Shown one piece after another: positions 13,619-27,838 of a stretch of 64,000 bases of DNA; positions within the stretch are counted from its first letter, which is position 1; each line of letters begins with the position of its first letter. The DNA lies in assembly GCA_033030425.1 (NCBI GenBank), contig JAUFSD010000010.1, forward strand, positions 1,116,001 through 1,180,000, in the 5' to 3' direction. The notes under the pieces are model-generated. The model ran no database searches and had not been told where the DNA came from. It worked only from the letters and a program-made list of their open reading frames with translations. Source of the stretch: Verpa conica. Its lineage: Eukaryota > Ascomycota > Pezizomycetes > Pezizales > Morchellaceae. The translations under genes and the position numbers were made by a program.

Positions 13619-14182
13619 AGTGGTTATGTGATGCGGCGTACATTTTGCTCCCCCCCCCGTGGCTGGCTGGCTGGTTCATATTACTTGATGACTTGCGATT
13701 TTTTCTTCTCTGTTCTGTGTTATCATGGCCAGTGATATACTGGCGAAAAGTTGTCTGGCCTTATCCTCTCGACTTCTTTTCACTTTTCATTGTGGTTTTT
13801 TTTTTTTCGTTTCGTTTGAGCGTGAGCATTCACTGGTATTGGGTGGGAGGATAATTGTGTGATTAGTAACAAAGGTATGGTGGGTTTTGATTGCTTTTGT
13901 TTTTTGTTTTTTTTAGGTGTTCTGGGTGTGGGCATTGGAGTTATGCCGCTTCTACACAATAATAGGTAGGGCAAAGTTATATATGTAACTGGTCACTGGT
14001 AGTAGTGTAACCCTAGGTATCAATTTGCATGAAATGGAATTAACGGGATGGAGTTTTTGTACCTATAGCGGAACACTCGTTTGTATGGCATGCTTGATGA
14101 TGTCCTAAATCATAATACCCAACTTGTTGGTCTCAAGGTACTCAACTATTGTATAAATCTCCATCCTATACAAGCCCTGCCA
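13619..14182. other. Convergent intergenic region, ECM14 / DHFR
   Basis: This 564-base stretch contains T-rich tracts (around 13797-13808 and 13900-13915) expected of 3' UTRs. No gene or repeat was recognised. Confidence 0.5.
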
Positions 14183-14815
14183 TCATAAGTCCTTTTCATA
14201 GAGCTCAAAATCATACGTCACTCCATCCTCTTCCATTCCCTCTGGTACTTTTTCACCCACAAACTCACCCAACTCCTTAATTGTTTTTTTACTCCACCCA
14301 CTCTCCGGGTCCTTCATATCTACCGGAAAGAATGTATCCACTTCAAACTCCTTATGCACATTCGTTAAGAGTATACTCCCTGTCCTCGGATGTTTGATAG
14401 CCGCCTCATACAGCTGTGCACCACCGATCACGAATATTCTCCCCACTACCCCACCCTCCCCGGCATCTAGTTTCTCCAACGCATCATCCAACGACCTCGC
14501 CCACACCGCACCCCCCTCCTCGGAGCTACTTCGGGAAACAACAACGTTGATCCGGTCTGGTAATGGTCTGAATCTTGCTGGAATGGATTCCCAGGTTTTG
14601 CGACCCATGATGACAGCGTTTTTTGTGTTTGAGGTGGTGGGGACGAGGCGTTTAGTGACGCGGGCAAAGTAGGCAATTTCGTTTTTGAGACGCCAGGGGA
14701 GGCCTCCGGATTTGCCGATACCGAGTGTGAGGGTTGTGGCTGCGACAATTAGGGTGAGTGGGGTGGGCATTGCGGTAGTAGTGGTTGTGGTGGTTGTGGG
14801 GGTGGGTAGGATCAT
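14183..14815 (-). CDS. DFR1: Dihydrofolate reductase
   Basis: The enzyme reduces dihydrofolate to tetrahydrofolate with NADPH, supplying one-carbon units for thymidylate and purine synthesis. It is a single exon of up to 210 residues. Visible motifs in order: GIGKSGGLPWRLKNEIAYF, with the Trp of LPW and the acidic Glu in LKNE that serves catalysis; GRKTWESIP; RINVVVSRS; and IGGAQLYEAAI, the NADPH-binding region. The upstream Met opens a Pro/Thr tract (MILPTP followed by eight Thr). The second Met, at 14770-14768, begins MPTPLTLIVAAT, which fits where the family normally starts, so the shorter 195-residue product is more likely. The Thr tract comes from a GGT/TGT-type repeat on the opposite strand. 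The gene converges with ECM14. Confidence 0.95.
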   Translation of the reverse strand: MILPTPTTTTTTTTAMPTPLTLIVAATTLTLGIGKSGGLPWRLKNEIAYFARVTKRLVPTTSNTKNAVIMGRKTWESIPARFRPLPDRINVVVSRSSSEEGGAVWARSLDDALEKLDAGEGGVVGRIFVIGGAQLYEAAIKHPRTGSILLTNVHKEFEVDTFFPVDMKDPESGWSKKTIKELGEFVGEKVPEGMEEDGVTYDFELYEKDL

Positions 14816-15585
14816 TGTGGTGGGGTAGAGGCTCTGGTAGCTTGGTAGATACTACTAATTAAATCTGGTCTCCCTAAATAAATACTTTCCATCAGAATTC
14901 TAAAGACTGTGAGGACGCCTAAGTAACTACCAAGAAACAAGCTGGGAAGGGAGGGGAACAGTATGTCTGGCAAGGTTTCTGGTTTCTAGAGCTCATAAAT
15001 GAGCTCATGGTGGTAGATAAGTTGATTGGAAGTGGGATATACAGGAGCTACACTGGATACGACTTTTATCATTCGGATTTCTACCCATGATTACGTATGG
15101 GATATTAAGAATAACAGAGAGATATTACGATAAGAAATAATCAAGGGAACAAAAGTATCAGACAGGTTTTTTTTTGTATACCGCTGGACAGAAAAATATC
15201 TTAACAAGAGCTATTTATTATTATTACAATCACATAGTGGAGCTACAAGGCTTTGGTATAAGATGACCGAATGGTGGGGGGTCTGTAGGAGGAGGAGACA
15301 CTAATTCGCATGTAGGCCTTGGGATACAAGTGGCACAGTGACTCTATTCCAGTGACCAAGGCCCTAAATTCTTCAAGAATTGATCATAACAGAAGAGTGG
15401 GAATCACAACTTCCCCCCCTTTTTCTATGCGTGGAGTAAGCTGGTCTTGATAAGTTGTGAGGAGGATTTTTTTTACAGAAAGGTATAGGGTCCATTAATC
15501 ACAAGTGTTAAGAAGGAATAAAATTCTCAGTCTCTAGGAACGAGACCCCCTCATAGATACAAGCCTTCACACCAAACAACAGAGT
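14816..15585. other. Intergenic region, DHFR promoter side / MED22 3' side
   Basis: About 770 bases holding the DHFR upstream region (adjacent to 14815) and the MED22 downstream region. It is A/T-rich with T runs near 15166-15175 and 15468-15475. No coding frame or repeat is convincing. Confidence 0.45.
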
Positions 15586-16074
15586 TCATAGACTAACTCT
15601 AGGCTTACTTGCAAGTTTCTGTAGCGCCTCTCCAACCTCTTTCGCATTCTCATCAGTCGCAGGATTAACCACGCCGAGCTCCGACCCTAGCTGTCCAAAT
15701 AACCACGCCTCTTTCAGTGACCTCGTCAAAGCTAGTAAATCTTCCGCTGCACGAATCAGGGAGGAAGCGTGGCATTCAATCTGATAAGTTTCCGCCGCAG
15801 TGATCTCGCGACCTTTCCCCTCGACCTGGTTTGGGATAGGTTAGCCTTATGCTCCTAGGCGGTTGTGTCCCAGATATAGTATGTAGATGAACTGGAGAAA
15901 GGGCTACGTACTGGTGCTAGCTGCATTATGTTCTCGAACCTCTTGAGGAGGATATCTAGGTTGTTGTTGACTCGGCCTGTACTATCGTCAGTCTTTTTAT
16001 GTATGAGCTTCTTTTTTTTATCCGGGCAGTATGCCTTGAAGGCCTGAACGGATGCCCATTGAAGGATCACTCAT
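15586..16074 (-). CDS. MED22: Mediator subunit MED22 (Srb6)
   Basis: MED22 is a small head-module subunit of Mediator, the RNA polymerase II coactivator. The best model has exons 16074-16050, 15976-15912 and 15825-15586, giving 330 nt and 109 residues with all phases consistent. The core reads NNNLDILLKRFENIMQLAP in exon 2 and TAAETYQIECHASSLIRAAEDLL in exon 3, matching the two-helix MED22 pattern (RFENI..LA then YQIE..A..LIRAAE.LL). The last two exons are secure. Exon 1 (MSDPSMGI) is inferred: its intron has a weak donor (GTTCAG) but a good CTGAC branch site 11 bases before the acceptor. A GTG-initiated alternative reading straight through that intron seems less likely. The protein is at the short end for the family. 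Confidence 0.8.
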
Positions 16075-18086
16075 GGTTGTGTATATAGAACTTAAGCGAG
16101 TGATAGGTAGTGGAGAAACTCGCTGGTGCTATTTCCTATTCTGGAAGTACAATGGCTAGAAGGCAGGTAACAATTAATACAAGATCGAGGTATCGATATC
16201 ACTTTCACTACTTTCACTGCTGGGTGATGGGGTTTGTGGAGACTGCCAAGGATTTCGAACTGGCCCACGATATCGAGTTCTTATCTTCATATGATTCTTA
16301 CCTAACAAGTGCGTTAGGTTTGGCGACGGGATTAGTATCTTGCTCGGGCTATTAATGCACTTATTTTTTTACCGGGCCACCTGGCACTACAGTGTAAATA
16401 GTGAAGTATATTCTTCTAGGTCTTTAGAAGCTGCCTAAACATTGATTGGTAATATGGGGGGGCTATTCTGGATGATAAAAAAGCGGGGTGTTTTACCCTA
16501 GTAGTACCTGGTGGTAATAATTATCTATGTTAGAGAGAAGAGAGGCACCAGTACTCTCCATTGTTTGAACTTGAAGATCAATTACAAGTATCTTTTGGGA
16601 GTTACAGCTTCCTAAAGTGATATCTAATTTTCGATGGGGATATCGCCAAAGCTATATATAATAAACAAAGACCTATTTATTTCTCGTGGAGCGGTTCTTT
16701 GGTTTTACATTTTTAGTCGCTAACTGGCTATACGGTAAAAGAGGCAAGTGCTAGACAGTGATACGAGGTACTCTATTTACGGTGTCCTAGATCATATAAT
16801 ATAATTCATTTCAACTTAGGGACAGCTGTGGTGAAATAGAGAGGACGGGAGTAGATTATAGGCTTAGAAGGACTCGCTCTAGTGAGTGCTCTCATGATCT
16901 CTATATATATATACTCCTACATGATAGACCCAAAAACCTTATAGCCTTAGCTTAGTTTCCTCTAATTTCACAACGGTAATAAATAAGGACCAGTTAGAAA
17001 TTTTCTCACGGCTCTTGCTCACTAATATGTTAACCTTTCAGTATTACCTCCCGGTACCCAACTTGAGCCAAAATATAAGGCTAAACAGGATTATGAAAAC
17101 TAGCTTTATCTGGACGCACAATAGGAACCCAAGGGTATATAGTATCATAAACCATCTACTCAGCTAAATACTAAGATTTGTCCCATATACCTGGTCCCGG
17201 CCTCCTTGAGAAGTCAGCCATAGGTTTATCTACTCTTAGCCGAAGGCATTAAGAGGCGTCACCTAATTTCTACGCTCTAGAGCGATATTGGCCCCCATAT
17301 CGGCTATAACAGGGTTGAAACCCATTAGGTAACTAGTACTCTAGCGACTCAATAAGTATATAGGATTACCAGAGTGTTTTTCAAAATTGTGCAGTAAGCC
17401 GGGGGATAGTGATATTGGTACTCGTTGATGGCCTAAGGCGCCAGCCATTATAACCAGATTCCTGAGGGCCCTTTGGATGCGTAGAATCATCGAGATATGA
17501 TAGTGTTTGAGAACTCAGGATATTTCGAAGGCCTTATGATCGTAGTTCTAAGTGGGATTATGGGGCGGAGTTTTTATAGTAAATACATGTACTTAAGCTG
17601 TTGGGACCGCACAATACATTTACTTGACCCAAGGCAACCACAACCACAGCCATACAAATAATTACATCAGCAATTATGAAGGTGAAGAAGTAGCTATACA
17701 TGACGAGGGCTACTTGCTATTACGGGCCAGTAGTACCTGTGTAACTGCCCTGTCGCAAACAAAATGTAAATGACTTAGTACACACATAAAACATTGGTAA
17801 AGATACAAATAAGATGGCGCCTCAATTCTAATAGCTAAGTTCACTCCATAGAGGTCGAGGGTATAACAAAAGTAGAGCTTTGGCGTTGTTTAATATTATA
17901 CTCGCTGGTGATTTAATACCACTCATACCTGTTCGACAAAGTTGCGTATAAGTATCTTCTATCTTTAAGATTCTCCGTACAGGCAGCATTCTTATGAAAG
18001 AATAATTAGACCAGGAGTAAAGGCTCAATGGCGTTTCGTTAAAAATACAATTACTAAAGAAAAATCGTCAAACGCTCAAGAATCTT
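16075..18086. other. Gene desert, TA-rich
   Basis: Two kilobases without a credible gene. Stop codons are dense in all frames, and CTA/TAG and TATATA runs are frequent (for example 16903-16914). An 81-codon + strand frame at 16110-16355 lies in the MED22 promoter and has no recognisable motif. The composition resembles the 7.9-11.3 kb and 20.4-22.6 kb deserts, so they may share an origin in decayed repeats. Confidence 0.45.
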
Positions 18087-19014
18087 CTACCGCACATACT
18101 TGTTCTAGATTTGATATTAGCCTCATTTCTCATGTGTAGGGTGAATAACCAAACCTACCATAAACCGCTTATGGAAGTCTGAACGTAAAAGATCGTTGAC
18201 AAACTCCTTCTTCTTGTTCTTGTCGTCCGTACCACGGGCTTGGTTCTTGAAGATAACATCATCATCCCACCTACGCTTCACTTGGAAATCGCCAGATCCC
18301 CTATTGAGGAGAGGGTTGCCACGGGCTACATCATATTCGTTGTTTGTTTGATCCTGGGCGGCTTTCTCGGCTTCCTATAGTTTTTCAGGATGTTAGGTGG
18401 GTGTTCTTGAGATTGGACTGGGGATTGAGGACCTCGCGTTCTCGAGCTTCTGCCCTTTCCTTCTTTATTTTCTCCAACTCCCGTAGTAATTCGGCAGTTT
18501 CATCCTCTTCATCGCTTTCCTCATCACTACTCTCACTCGCACTCCCCCCATCCGAGTCCGCGTCTATATCCCTCGTCTCTTCCAAAACTCTCCGTCTCTT
18601 TGCCTCAGCATTCTCCTCCTCTCCATCTTCGCTACCACTGGCTTCACCATCTTCAATCGCTCTCTTCGTACCCGTTGATGGGGACACAGAGTCCCTGCCG
18701 GGGTCTTCTAGCTGAGATGGTGCCCCCTTTCCGCCGTTGAGTTTCGCGAAATGCGCGGCCTCGGCCTTGAGTAGTTCTGCGCGCAGATCACGGACTTCAG
18801 AGTCGGCCTCACCACCTTGGCCAGGCTGACGGATCTTGAGTTTTGTGTGCGCGGGGAGGAGGCGTTGGTGGTATGCGGGACCTTTAGGAGCTTCTTTACC
18901 ACGGGCTGGGTCGAAAGTTGGTCTGTAATAAGGAGGATCATCGATTAGCAAAAACAAAACCCCAGGGAAGACCTCTAGTCAGGATCCAAGGGGTTACCTG
19001 TGAGCTGTAGTCAT
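18087..19014 (-). CDS. CWC15: CWC15/Cwf15, spliceosome (NineTeen-complex-associated) protein
   Basis: Cwc15 is a core component of the activated spliceosome. Exons are 19014-18998, 18922-18433, 18374-18159 and 18104-18087, totalling 741 nt and 246 residues. The N terminus MTTAHRPTFDPARGKE is the family signature, assembled across intron 1. The middle is acidic and Ser-rich (about residues 95-155), followed by a charged helix (ELEKIKKERAEARERE). The conserved C terminus reads WDDDVIFKNQARG, then KKEFVNDLLRSDFHKRFM, and ends NKYVR. The last five residues come from an 18-nt terminal exon. Intron 2 uses a poor donor (GTCCTC) but has a CTAAC branch site. The gene is head-to-head with RRP45. Confidence 0.96.
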
Positions 19015-19290
19015 TGCGGCTACTGAGTAAGATAAATGTAAATTGTGAGGTGTGTCGGAGGGAATGAGCGAAAACTGTTGTAGAGGAAGCTGTTAGAAGA
19101 GGTAGTGAGTGGCTATGTAATTTCGCCGTGCTAGCCATATGCAGCCGCATGCAGCGTTCGCGAAAAGTTCACGTCTTCCCAGAAAGAACCCCCACTTTAT
19201 CTATCGGTACCCCCCCCCCCCCAACTTCATCAACACCAAACCCCTCAGGTTGATGAGCCCCTCTATATCTCTATATTAGTTTTATCGGAA
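19015..19290. promoter_or_regulatory. Shared divergent promoter, CWC15 / RRP45
   Basis: These 276 bases lie between opposed start codons of two RNA-processing genes. They contain a 13-C homopolymer tract (19210-19222). No TATA box was seen. A bidirectional promoter is inferred from position alone. Confidence 0.6.
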
Positions 19291-20330
19291 ATGCCCAAGG
19301 AACTCGATCCCTCAACAAGTGAGAAGACTTTCGTCCTCGAAGCTCTCAAACAAAACCTCCGTATTGATGGCCGTGACTTTGAGTCCTTCCGGGAGCTTGA
19401 GCTCTCATTCGGTGATGACTATGGTCTTGCCGATGTCAAATTAGGGAAAACGAGGTAAACTCGCCTCTTCAAACAATTGTGATACCCTTGAGCCTGGGGC
19501 TGATAATACACCCGAGTTTCTTAGAGTCCTCGCTCGTGTCTCCGCCGAGGTCTCAAAACCATTCCCGGACCGTCCGTTTGATGGAATATTCCAAATCACA
19601 ACTGAGCTAGGCCCTATGGCCTCTCCCGCGTTCGAAACCGGTCGGTTCGTCTTCAACGCCTTGTCTTCCTTCCGAGTTTGACCATTCACTCTATCCTACA
19701 TTCGTAAAGGCTAAACTCGAGAACTATAAACATAGACAGACAGAACAAGAAGTCCTCCTCGCACGTCTTATTGAGAAGGCTATCCGCCGCTCAAATGCCA
19801 TCGATACCGAATCCCTTTGCATAGTTGCCAGTCAAAAGTGCTGGGCAGTGCGTGTTGACGTACACTTCCTCCATCATGATGGTGGGCTAGTTGATGCATC
19901 TTGCATAGCCGTTGTTGCAGCTCTGCAGCATTATCGTAGACCTGACGTTTCAGTCGACGGCGAGAAAGTCATCATCCACACCCTTACTGAGCGTGTACCC
20001 GTTCCACTTTCAATCCTCCATATTCCTATATGTGTCACCTACTCGTTCTACCATGGGGGAGAGGTGTCTTTAGTTGATGCTACATTGCAGGAAGAGCAGC
20101 TGAGGGATGGGGATATGACTATTACACTAAATAAGTTTGGAGAGGTATGTCAAATTGCGAAGGCGGGTGGTTTACCCATTGGAGCATTAGCACTGCTGCA
20201 ATGTGCGAGGATTGCCTTAGTAAAGGTACAAGAAATCACAGCGCTCTTGCAAAAGCGACTTGAGGAGGACTCGGCAGCGAGAACAAGGAGGGATAATTTG
20301 TTGGAGAGTATGGCACAGAACGCGAGATAG
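19291..20330 (+). CDS. RRP45: RRP45, RNA exosome core (RNase PH-like) subunit
   Basis: Rrp45 is one of six RNase PH-fold subunits forming the ring of the RNA exosome, which processes and degrades RNA 3' to 5' in nucleus and cytoplasm. Exons 19291-19454, 19525-19644 and 19736-20330 give 879 nt and 292 residues. Family motifs: LDPSTSEKTFVLEALKQNLR with RIDGRDFESFR at the N terminus, PFPDRPFDGIFQI, SQKCWAVRVDVHFLHHDGG, DASCIAVVAAL, and PVPLSILHIPICVTYSFY, followed by LVDATLQEEQLRDG and KAGGLPIGAL. As in eukaryotic homologues, RNase PH catalytic residues are not obviously conserved, so it is likely structural. Intron 2 has a GTTCGT donor instead of the usual GTRNGT. The gene diverges from CWC15. 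Confidence 0.96.
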
Positions 20331-22628
20331 ATAGGGGGAAAAAAATTATCAACACCTCGCACTAGCTACCAGGATACTACCCTATAAAGTAATGTGAAAG
20401 AAATGACTTTATCCCATGGCCTATAACGGGATCCGCACGAAAAACTATGCAAATCTAAAAAACTACCTACTATAACAATAACAACATCTAAAAGCCGGCG
20501 AAAGTTGTGATATTACCCCTACTAGCTAGAGGTTATTTCTGTATACTCAGATGTTTTATACTTTATGTTACTGGTTAGTAGTATGTATTTGAATACAGGC
20601 TTGGTGCACTTTTCTAGTACTTCAACTAAAAGTAGAAAAATATATTCCTTCTCATAGTAGAATCACATGGCTTTGTGTATATCATAAAAGAATAGTAAAG
20701 TTAGATGTTCTAGGCAGTTTGTTTCAGCTATCCTAGCCCCAGAAGGTAGTAATTTGGGCACAATATTGAGCTGTCACCACCTTTAAAGAACCACCTTAGG
20801 GGCTATTTCTCGACAAGAAAAATCTGGAAAAATACCAAAAAACTCTCTAGTTCTCAATATATATATCTTATATTAGAGAATAGGGCTATAGGTGAGACTT
20901 TTTTGTGTGGCTGATCTAAAAGAGAAAGTGGACAAATATCGATCTGCCTAAAATACCTAAAACACGAGTCGGAGTTTTGATAGAGATCAAGATTACTGTC
21001 CATGTTTTACCAGTACTATCTGTAAGCTACCAGTCGGCATCTAACATTAGGTGTTTTATTGATTCTGATAAACAGCTTCTATCACCAGTAATGGCTAGTC
21101 GTTAGGGCTACTTGTCTTAGGGTTTACCTCTGTATTGCATCTTCCTCGAAATACTGAATCTTACGAATACTATTGGAACCGTATCACGGCGTGAGACCCC
21201 AGTTATGAATAGCCTCTACTTTAAAGCTCGTAAAATGACCAACTACAGACTTTGTGCTTAAAATTAGGCATAGTCTTTACTTTTAGTAGTCCCCTCCTCT
21301 TACCTGTAAAATAAAACTTATATTCTTAAATATTCGAGCCATCGCCCTCTACTCTTGCTAATCCCACTAATAAGGGCTGCTGAAGTATCCTGGATCACAG
21401 AATTTAAATTCACTGGATTTATAAATGCCTTCCTCTTCGCTCGTCTAATTTGACCAAGATATCTTGAAACTGAACATCTGGGGATAACCTCATAGTCTTT
21501 TGAGTTTTGATACGCATCATAACTGTATACCGTAGTCGTGGCTTTTCGTTGGCTTGTTATATTGTTCGAAAACCTAATACTGACAATTTATAGCGTGGCC
21601 TTGGGGGGGGGTGTTACTACTATATCTTAGAAATAGATATAGTAACACTACAATACTGTATTACTAAAGCACATACCTGCTAAAGTACTACATGTAGTAA
21701 CAAAATTCCCAGTATAATTACTTAGTATGCGGCATTAGAAGTCTGGTGCCATAAATATGTATTAAGTATATATATCAAAATACATTCTTAAACATCCCTG
21801 GCCGTACGTATTTCCCTCTGTTTTCTAGTTCTCCAAGGGGACAAGTATAGACGCGTTTGAAAAGTCAAACCCTTGAAGATAGTCTAGTAAATTTATAATA
21901 AAAATTTAAAAACTCCTCTAGCATACCAGGGCACATCGCCCCTTTTATTTGGCTCTATTCAGGTATTATACACATTTATAATAAAAGCACCCATGTTTCC
22001 ACAAATAGGTACTCTTTTACTTTGCAAAAAGTGAATGATTCCAGCACAAAATAAGCATATGGAAACAATTACCTAATGCTGTTAGGAGCTACTATATATG
22101 TAGGGGCTTCTGTAGTAAATTCAGGAAGCCTAGATTTCCCCCAAAATATAAATACATTTAGCATAAATTCCATGTCCTTGGGACTACAGTCAGTTGTGGC
22201 TGGACGGCGGACGCGGTCTGGTGGCGGACAGGGGCCTGACTTGACGCAGACTATCGAAGGGATACAGGACTATGGGAAAGGTACCCAAAAGAATTGCATG
22301 AATAGGTTCATGTTTTAGAGAGTTAACCAAAACACGGGAACCAGTTTGTAACGCTTCTATCCCCCTAAAATTTATCCCATCCAGTAACCTACCCAGACCT
22401 ATATATTCTTTTTCAGCACCCTTCATTTGATATATATCCACTGTTTTATGTTTGTTGTGGAGGTAGAATCTAGCAAGAAGGAGGGGGTGCCAGGGCTTTT
22501 CGAGGGCGGTTGTATATACCAATCTAATATCCTATATAATATGTTACGACACCCCACAAATAACCTCCGCCTATCAAAAGTAGATACACTTTCCACCTGA
22601 TCCACTAGTGCACATATTGCTCTTTCCC
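20331..22628. other. Gene desert, TA-rich
   Basis: This 2.3-kb stretch downstream of RRP45 contains no convincing gene. It includes a 9-G tract (21603-21611), an imperfect inverted repeat (21613-21646, arms of about 12 bases) and a 14-bp TACTACATGTAGTA palindrome (21686-21699). A minus-strand frame of 110 codons (22190-22522) just before the MITE has mildly protein-like composition but no motif I know. Confidence 0.45.
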
Positions 22629-22636
22629 CATATTTC
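22629..22636. repeat. Left 8-bp target-site duplication of MITE
   Basis: CATATTTC directly precedes the element's TAGTG terminus and is repeated exactly at 23116-23123 directly after its other end. An 8-bp duplication is characteristic of hAT transposition. Confidence 0.85.
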
Positions 22637-23115
22637 TAGTGTGGTCCACGAGGCCGAGGCGCCTCGGGCCTCGCCTTGAGGTATCGGCCTCGAGGAGGGG
22701 CAAGGCCGGGGGACCACGAGGTCGAGGTACCTCGAGGCTTCTCTCTGGGCTCGCTTCGAGATGGCTCGAGGTAAATAATAATAAATTAAATAAAAAATCA
22801 CAGACTCTAGTAGGAGTAAAATAGGTCACCTTAGTCATTCCCACCACAATTCATCATACACTATTAGTGAGCTTGACTTGAAGACCATAAAATAGGTAAT
22901 AAGGTAGTAGGTAATAGCAGGGAACTATACTAAGATACTTTTTAGTGGAGTATTTAATTATTACTAAAAATAGTTCTATGCCTCAAGGCTCCTCGAGGTA
23001 CCTCGAGGCCAGACTCCTAATACCTAAGGCGAGCCAAAACCAGAGGCCTACAAAGCCGAGGCACCTCGAGACTACCTCTCCTACCTCGCCTCGAGCGGCC
23101 TCGTGGACCACACTA
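22637..23115. mobile_element. Non-autonomous hAT-type MITE, 479 bp
   Basis: Both ends carry a perfect 20-bp terminal inverted repeat beginning TAGTGTGGTCCACGAGG, which fits the YARNG start of hAT ends. The element is flanked by identical 8-bp CATATTTC duplications. The two end regions (about 22637-22770 and 22980-23115) are GC-rich and packed with CCTCGAGG / GAGGCxxCTCG motifs in both orientations, resembling subterminal transposase-binding repeats. The centre (about 22775-22980) is AT-rich and non-coding. No transposase frame is present, so it must have been mobilised in trans. Perfect terminal repeats and duplication suggest a fairly recent insertion. Confidence 0.88.
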
Positions 23116-23123
23116 CATATTTC
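23116..23123. repeat. Right 8-bp target-site duplication of MITE
   Basis: CATATTTC is identical to 22629-22636 and abuts the inverted terminus ending CCACACTA. Confidence 0.85.
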
Positions 23124-23521
23124 CAATCTAAAACGCCCTCATCCTACAAAACTCAAATTAACAAAGTCAAAGTTATCCTAAAACGGAGGTAGCAACTACA
23201 TCACAAGAAACAGGTAATGGTACTAGTGATAATGGATAATGAGCAACCAAGAAACCAAAATAGAAAGTAAGCAATCGAAGGAAATAAAGCAGACAATGAT
23301 AAAAAAAAAGGGAATAACAAAGGCAACTATAGCCATCATGAGAATTCAATATAAACAGCTGACAGAGCTGATAATGCAAACATAATTGTTAAACAAATAA
23401 TGCAAATATATGCGCCTCTCCATCTTCATACAAAACGAGAATTATTCCGTAACTCCATATGTTTAGACTTGCAATGTGTAAATCTCACCGCGTGATGCGG
23501 AGGGTGAACCGGGCCCCGCTC
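23124..23521. other. GEF1 downstream region
   Basis: 398 A-rich bases between the MITE and the stop codon of the chloride transporter gene, presumably its 3' UTR. Nothing else seen. Confidence 0.45.
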
Positions 23522-27012
<3,491 letters not shown>

Positions 27013-27838
27013 CGCGCGGTGCGTTAACCAGCGGAATCCTAGAGTGAGTAGGTAGAAAAGACCAAAAGGCAAGGGTATAAAAGCGTACTGATTACAATCA
27101 GACAAAAGACCCGGCGAGGGTAGAGATAAGACGAAAGTAAAAGACTAGAGGCAGGGTCTTCTATATTATCATCGTGATCTACCTTGTGGGGGTGTACGCG
27201 TGATTGGGGTCCAAGGATGCTTGTTGCCCAGGACGCGGACCCATCGTCATAATTTAAGCAGGCCTACACGTAATATTTGCAAGCACAGTATTCGTTTATC
27301 AGGATTATAGTGATTCCCGTACAAACTAACCAGACAGACACACCCCCGAGGCGATCCTTTATCTCAGCAGCTTGAGCACATTAAACACCTTGGGCCCATG
27401 TTGTAATATCATATTTGGCCTACTACCCACGTGGTGGTACAGACATAATAGAAAACAGTTTAAGCCTCCCGGGCCGAGGGCACTGCATACTGTGACCGTA
27501 AATTTCTCCACTTCATACCCATGAAACTATCCCATTGGTTAAAAGTAATACCCTGAGTGGATTGTTCGGAAGGGTTGATATATGCGCTAGAGGCTGAGAC
27601 GGAGTATCGTTTTCTCACCGCCAAGTACCGATACTTGGTGGGGTTTACAATTGTGTTTGCGCAGTAGCCAGCCACACCATCTTAAACTGACCCCTCACCT
27701 TACTAGCATATATGTACTGGTACCTTCAGGTTGATGAGAAATCCACTTGATATTTGCCCAGAGCTGGATACAAAGATACGCTCGTCACATCTCCAACCTC
27801 CCGCCCCCGCAGCGCACTCCGGCTAGTGTTCCCTTCAG
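27013..27838. promoter_or_regulatory. Divergent intergenic region, GEF1 / IAH1-like esterase
   Basis: 826 bases between opposed starts, so both promoters lie here. There are scattered TATATA stretches but no specific site I can name and no credible gene. Confidence 0.45.

Noticed and set aside
15855..16070. GTG-initiated frame reading through the first MED22 intron
   Set aside because: It needs a non-ATG start and adds a Lys-rich stretch (CPDKKKKLIHKK) foreign to MED22. The ATG at 16074 with a 73-base intron bearing a CTGAC branch site keeps the frame.
16110..16355. 81-codon plus-strand frame upstream of MED22
   Set aside because: It overlaps the MED22 promoter and has no recognisable sequence.
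22076..22318. 80-codon plus-strand frame in the same desert
   Set aside because: Composition is that of the TA-rich background; no motif.
22190..22522. 110-codon minus-strand frame beside the MITE, possibly transposon coding remnant
   Set aside because: No transposase, reverse transcriptase or other motif recognised, and it lies outside the MITE termini.
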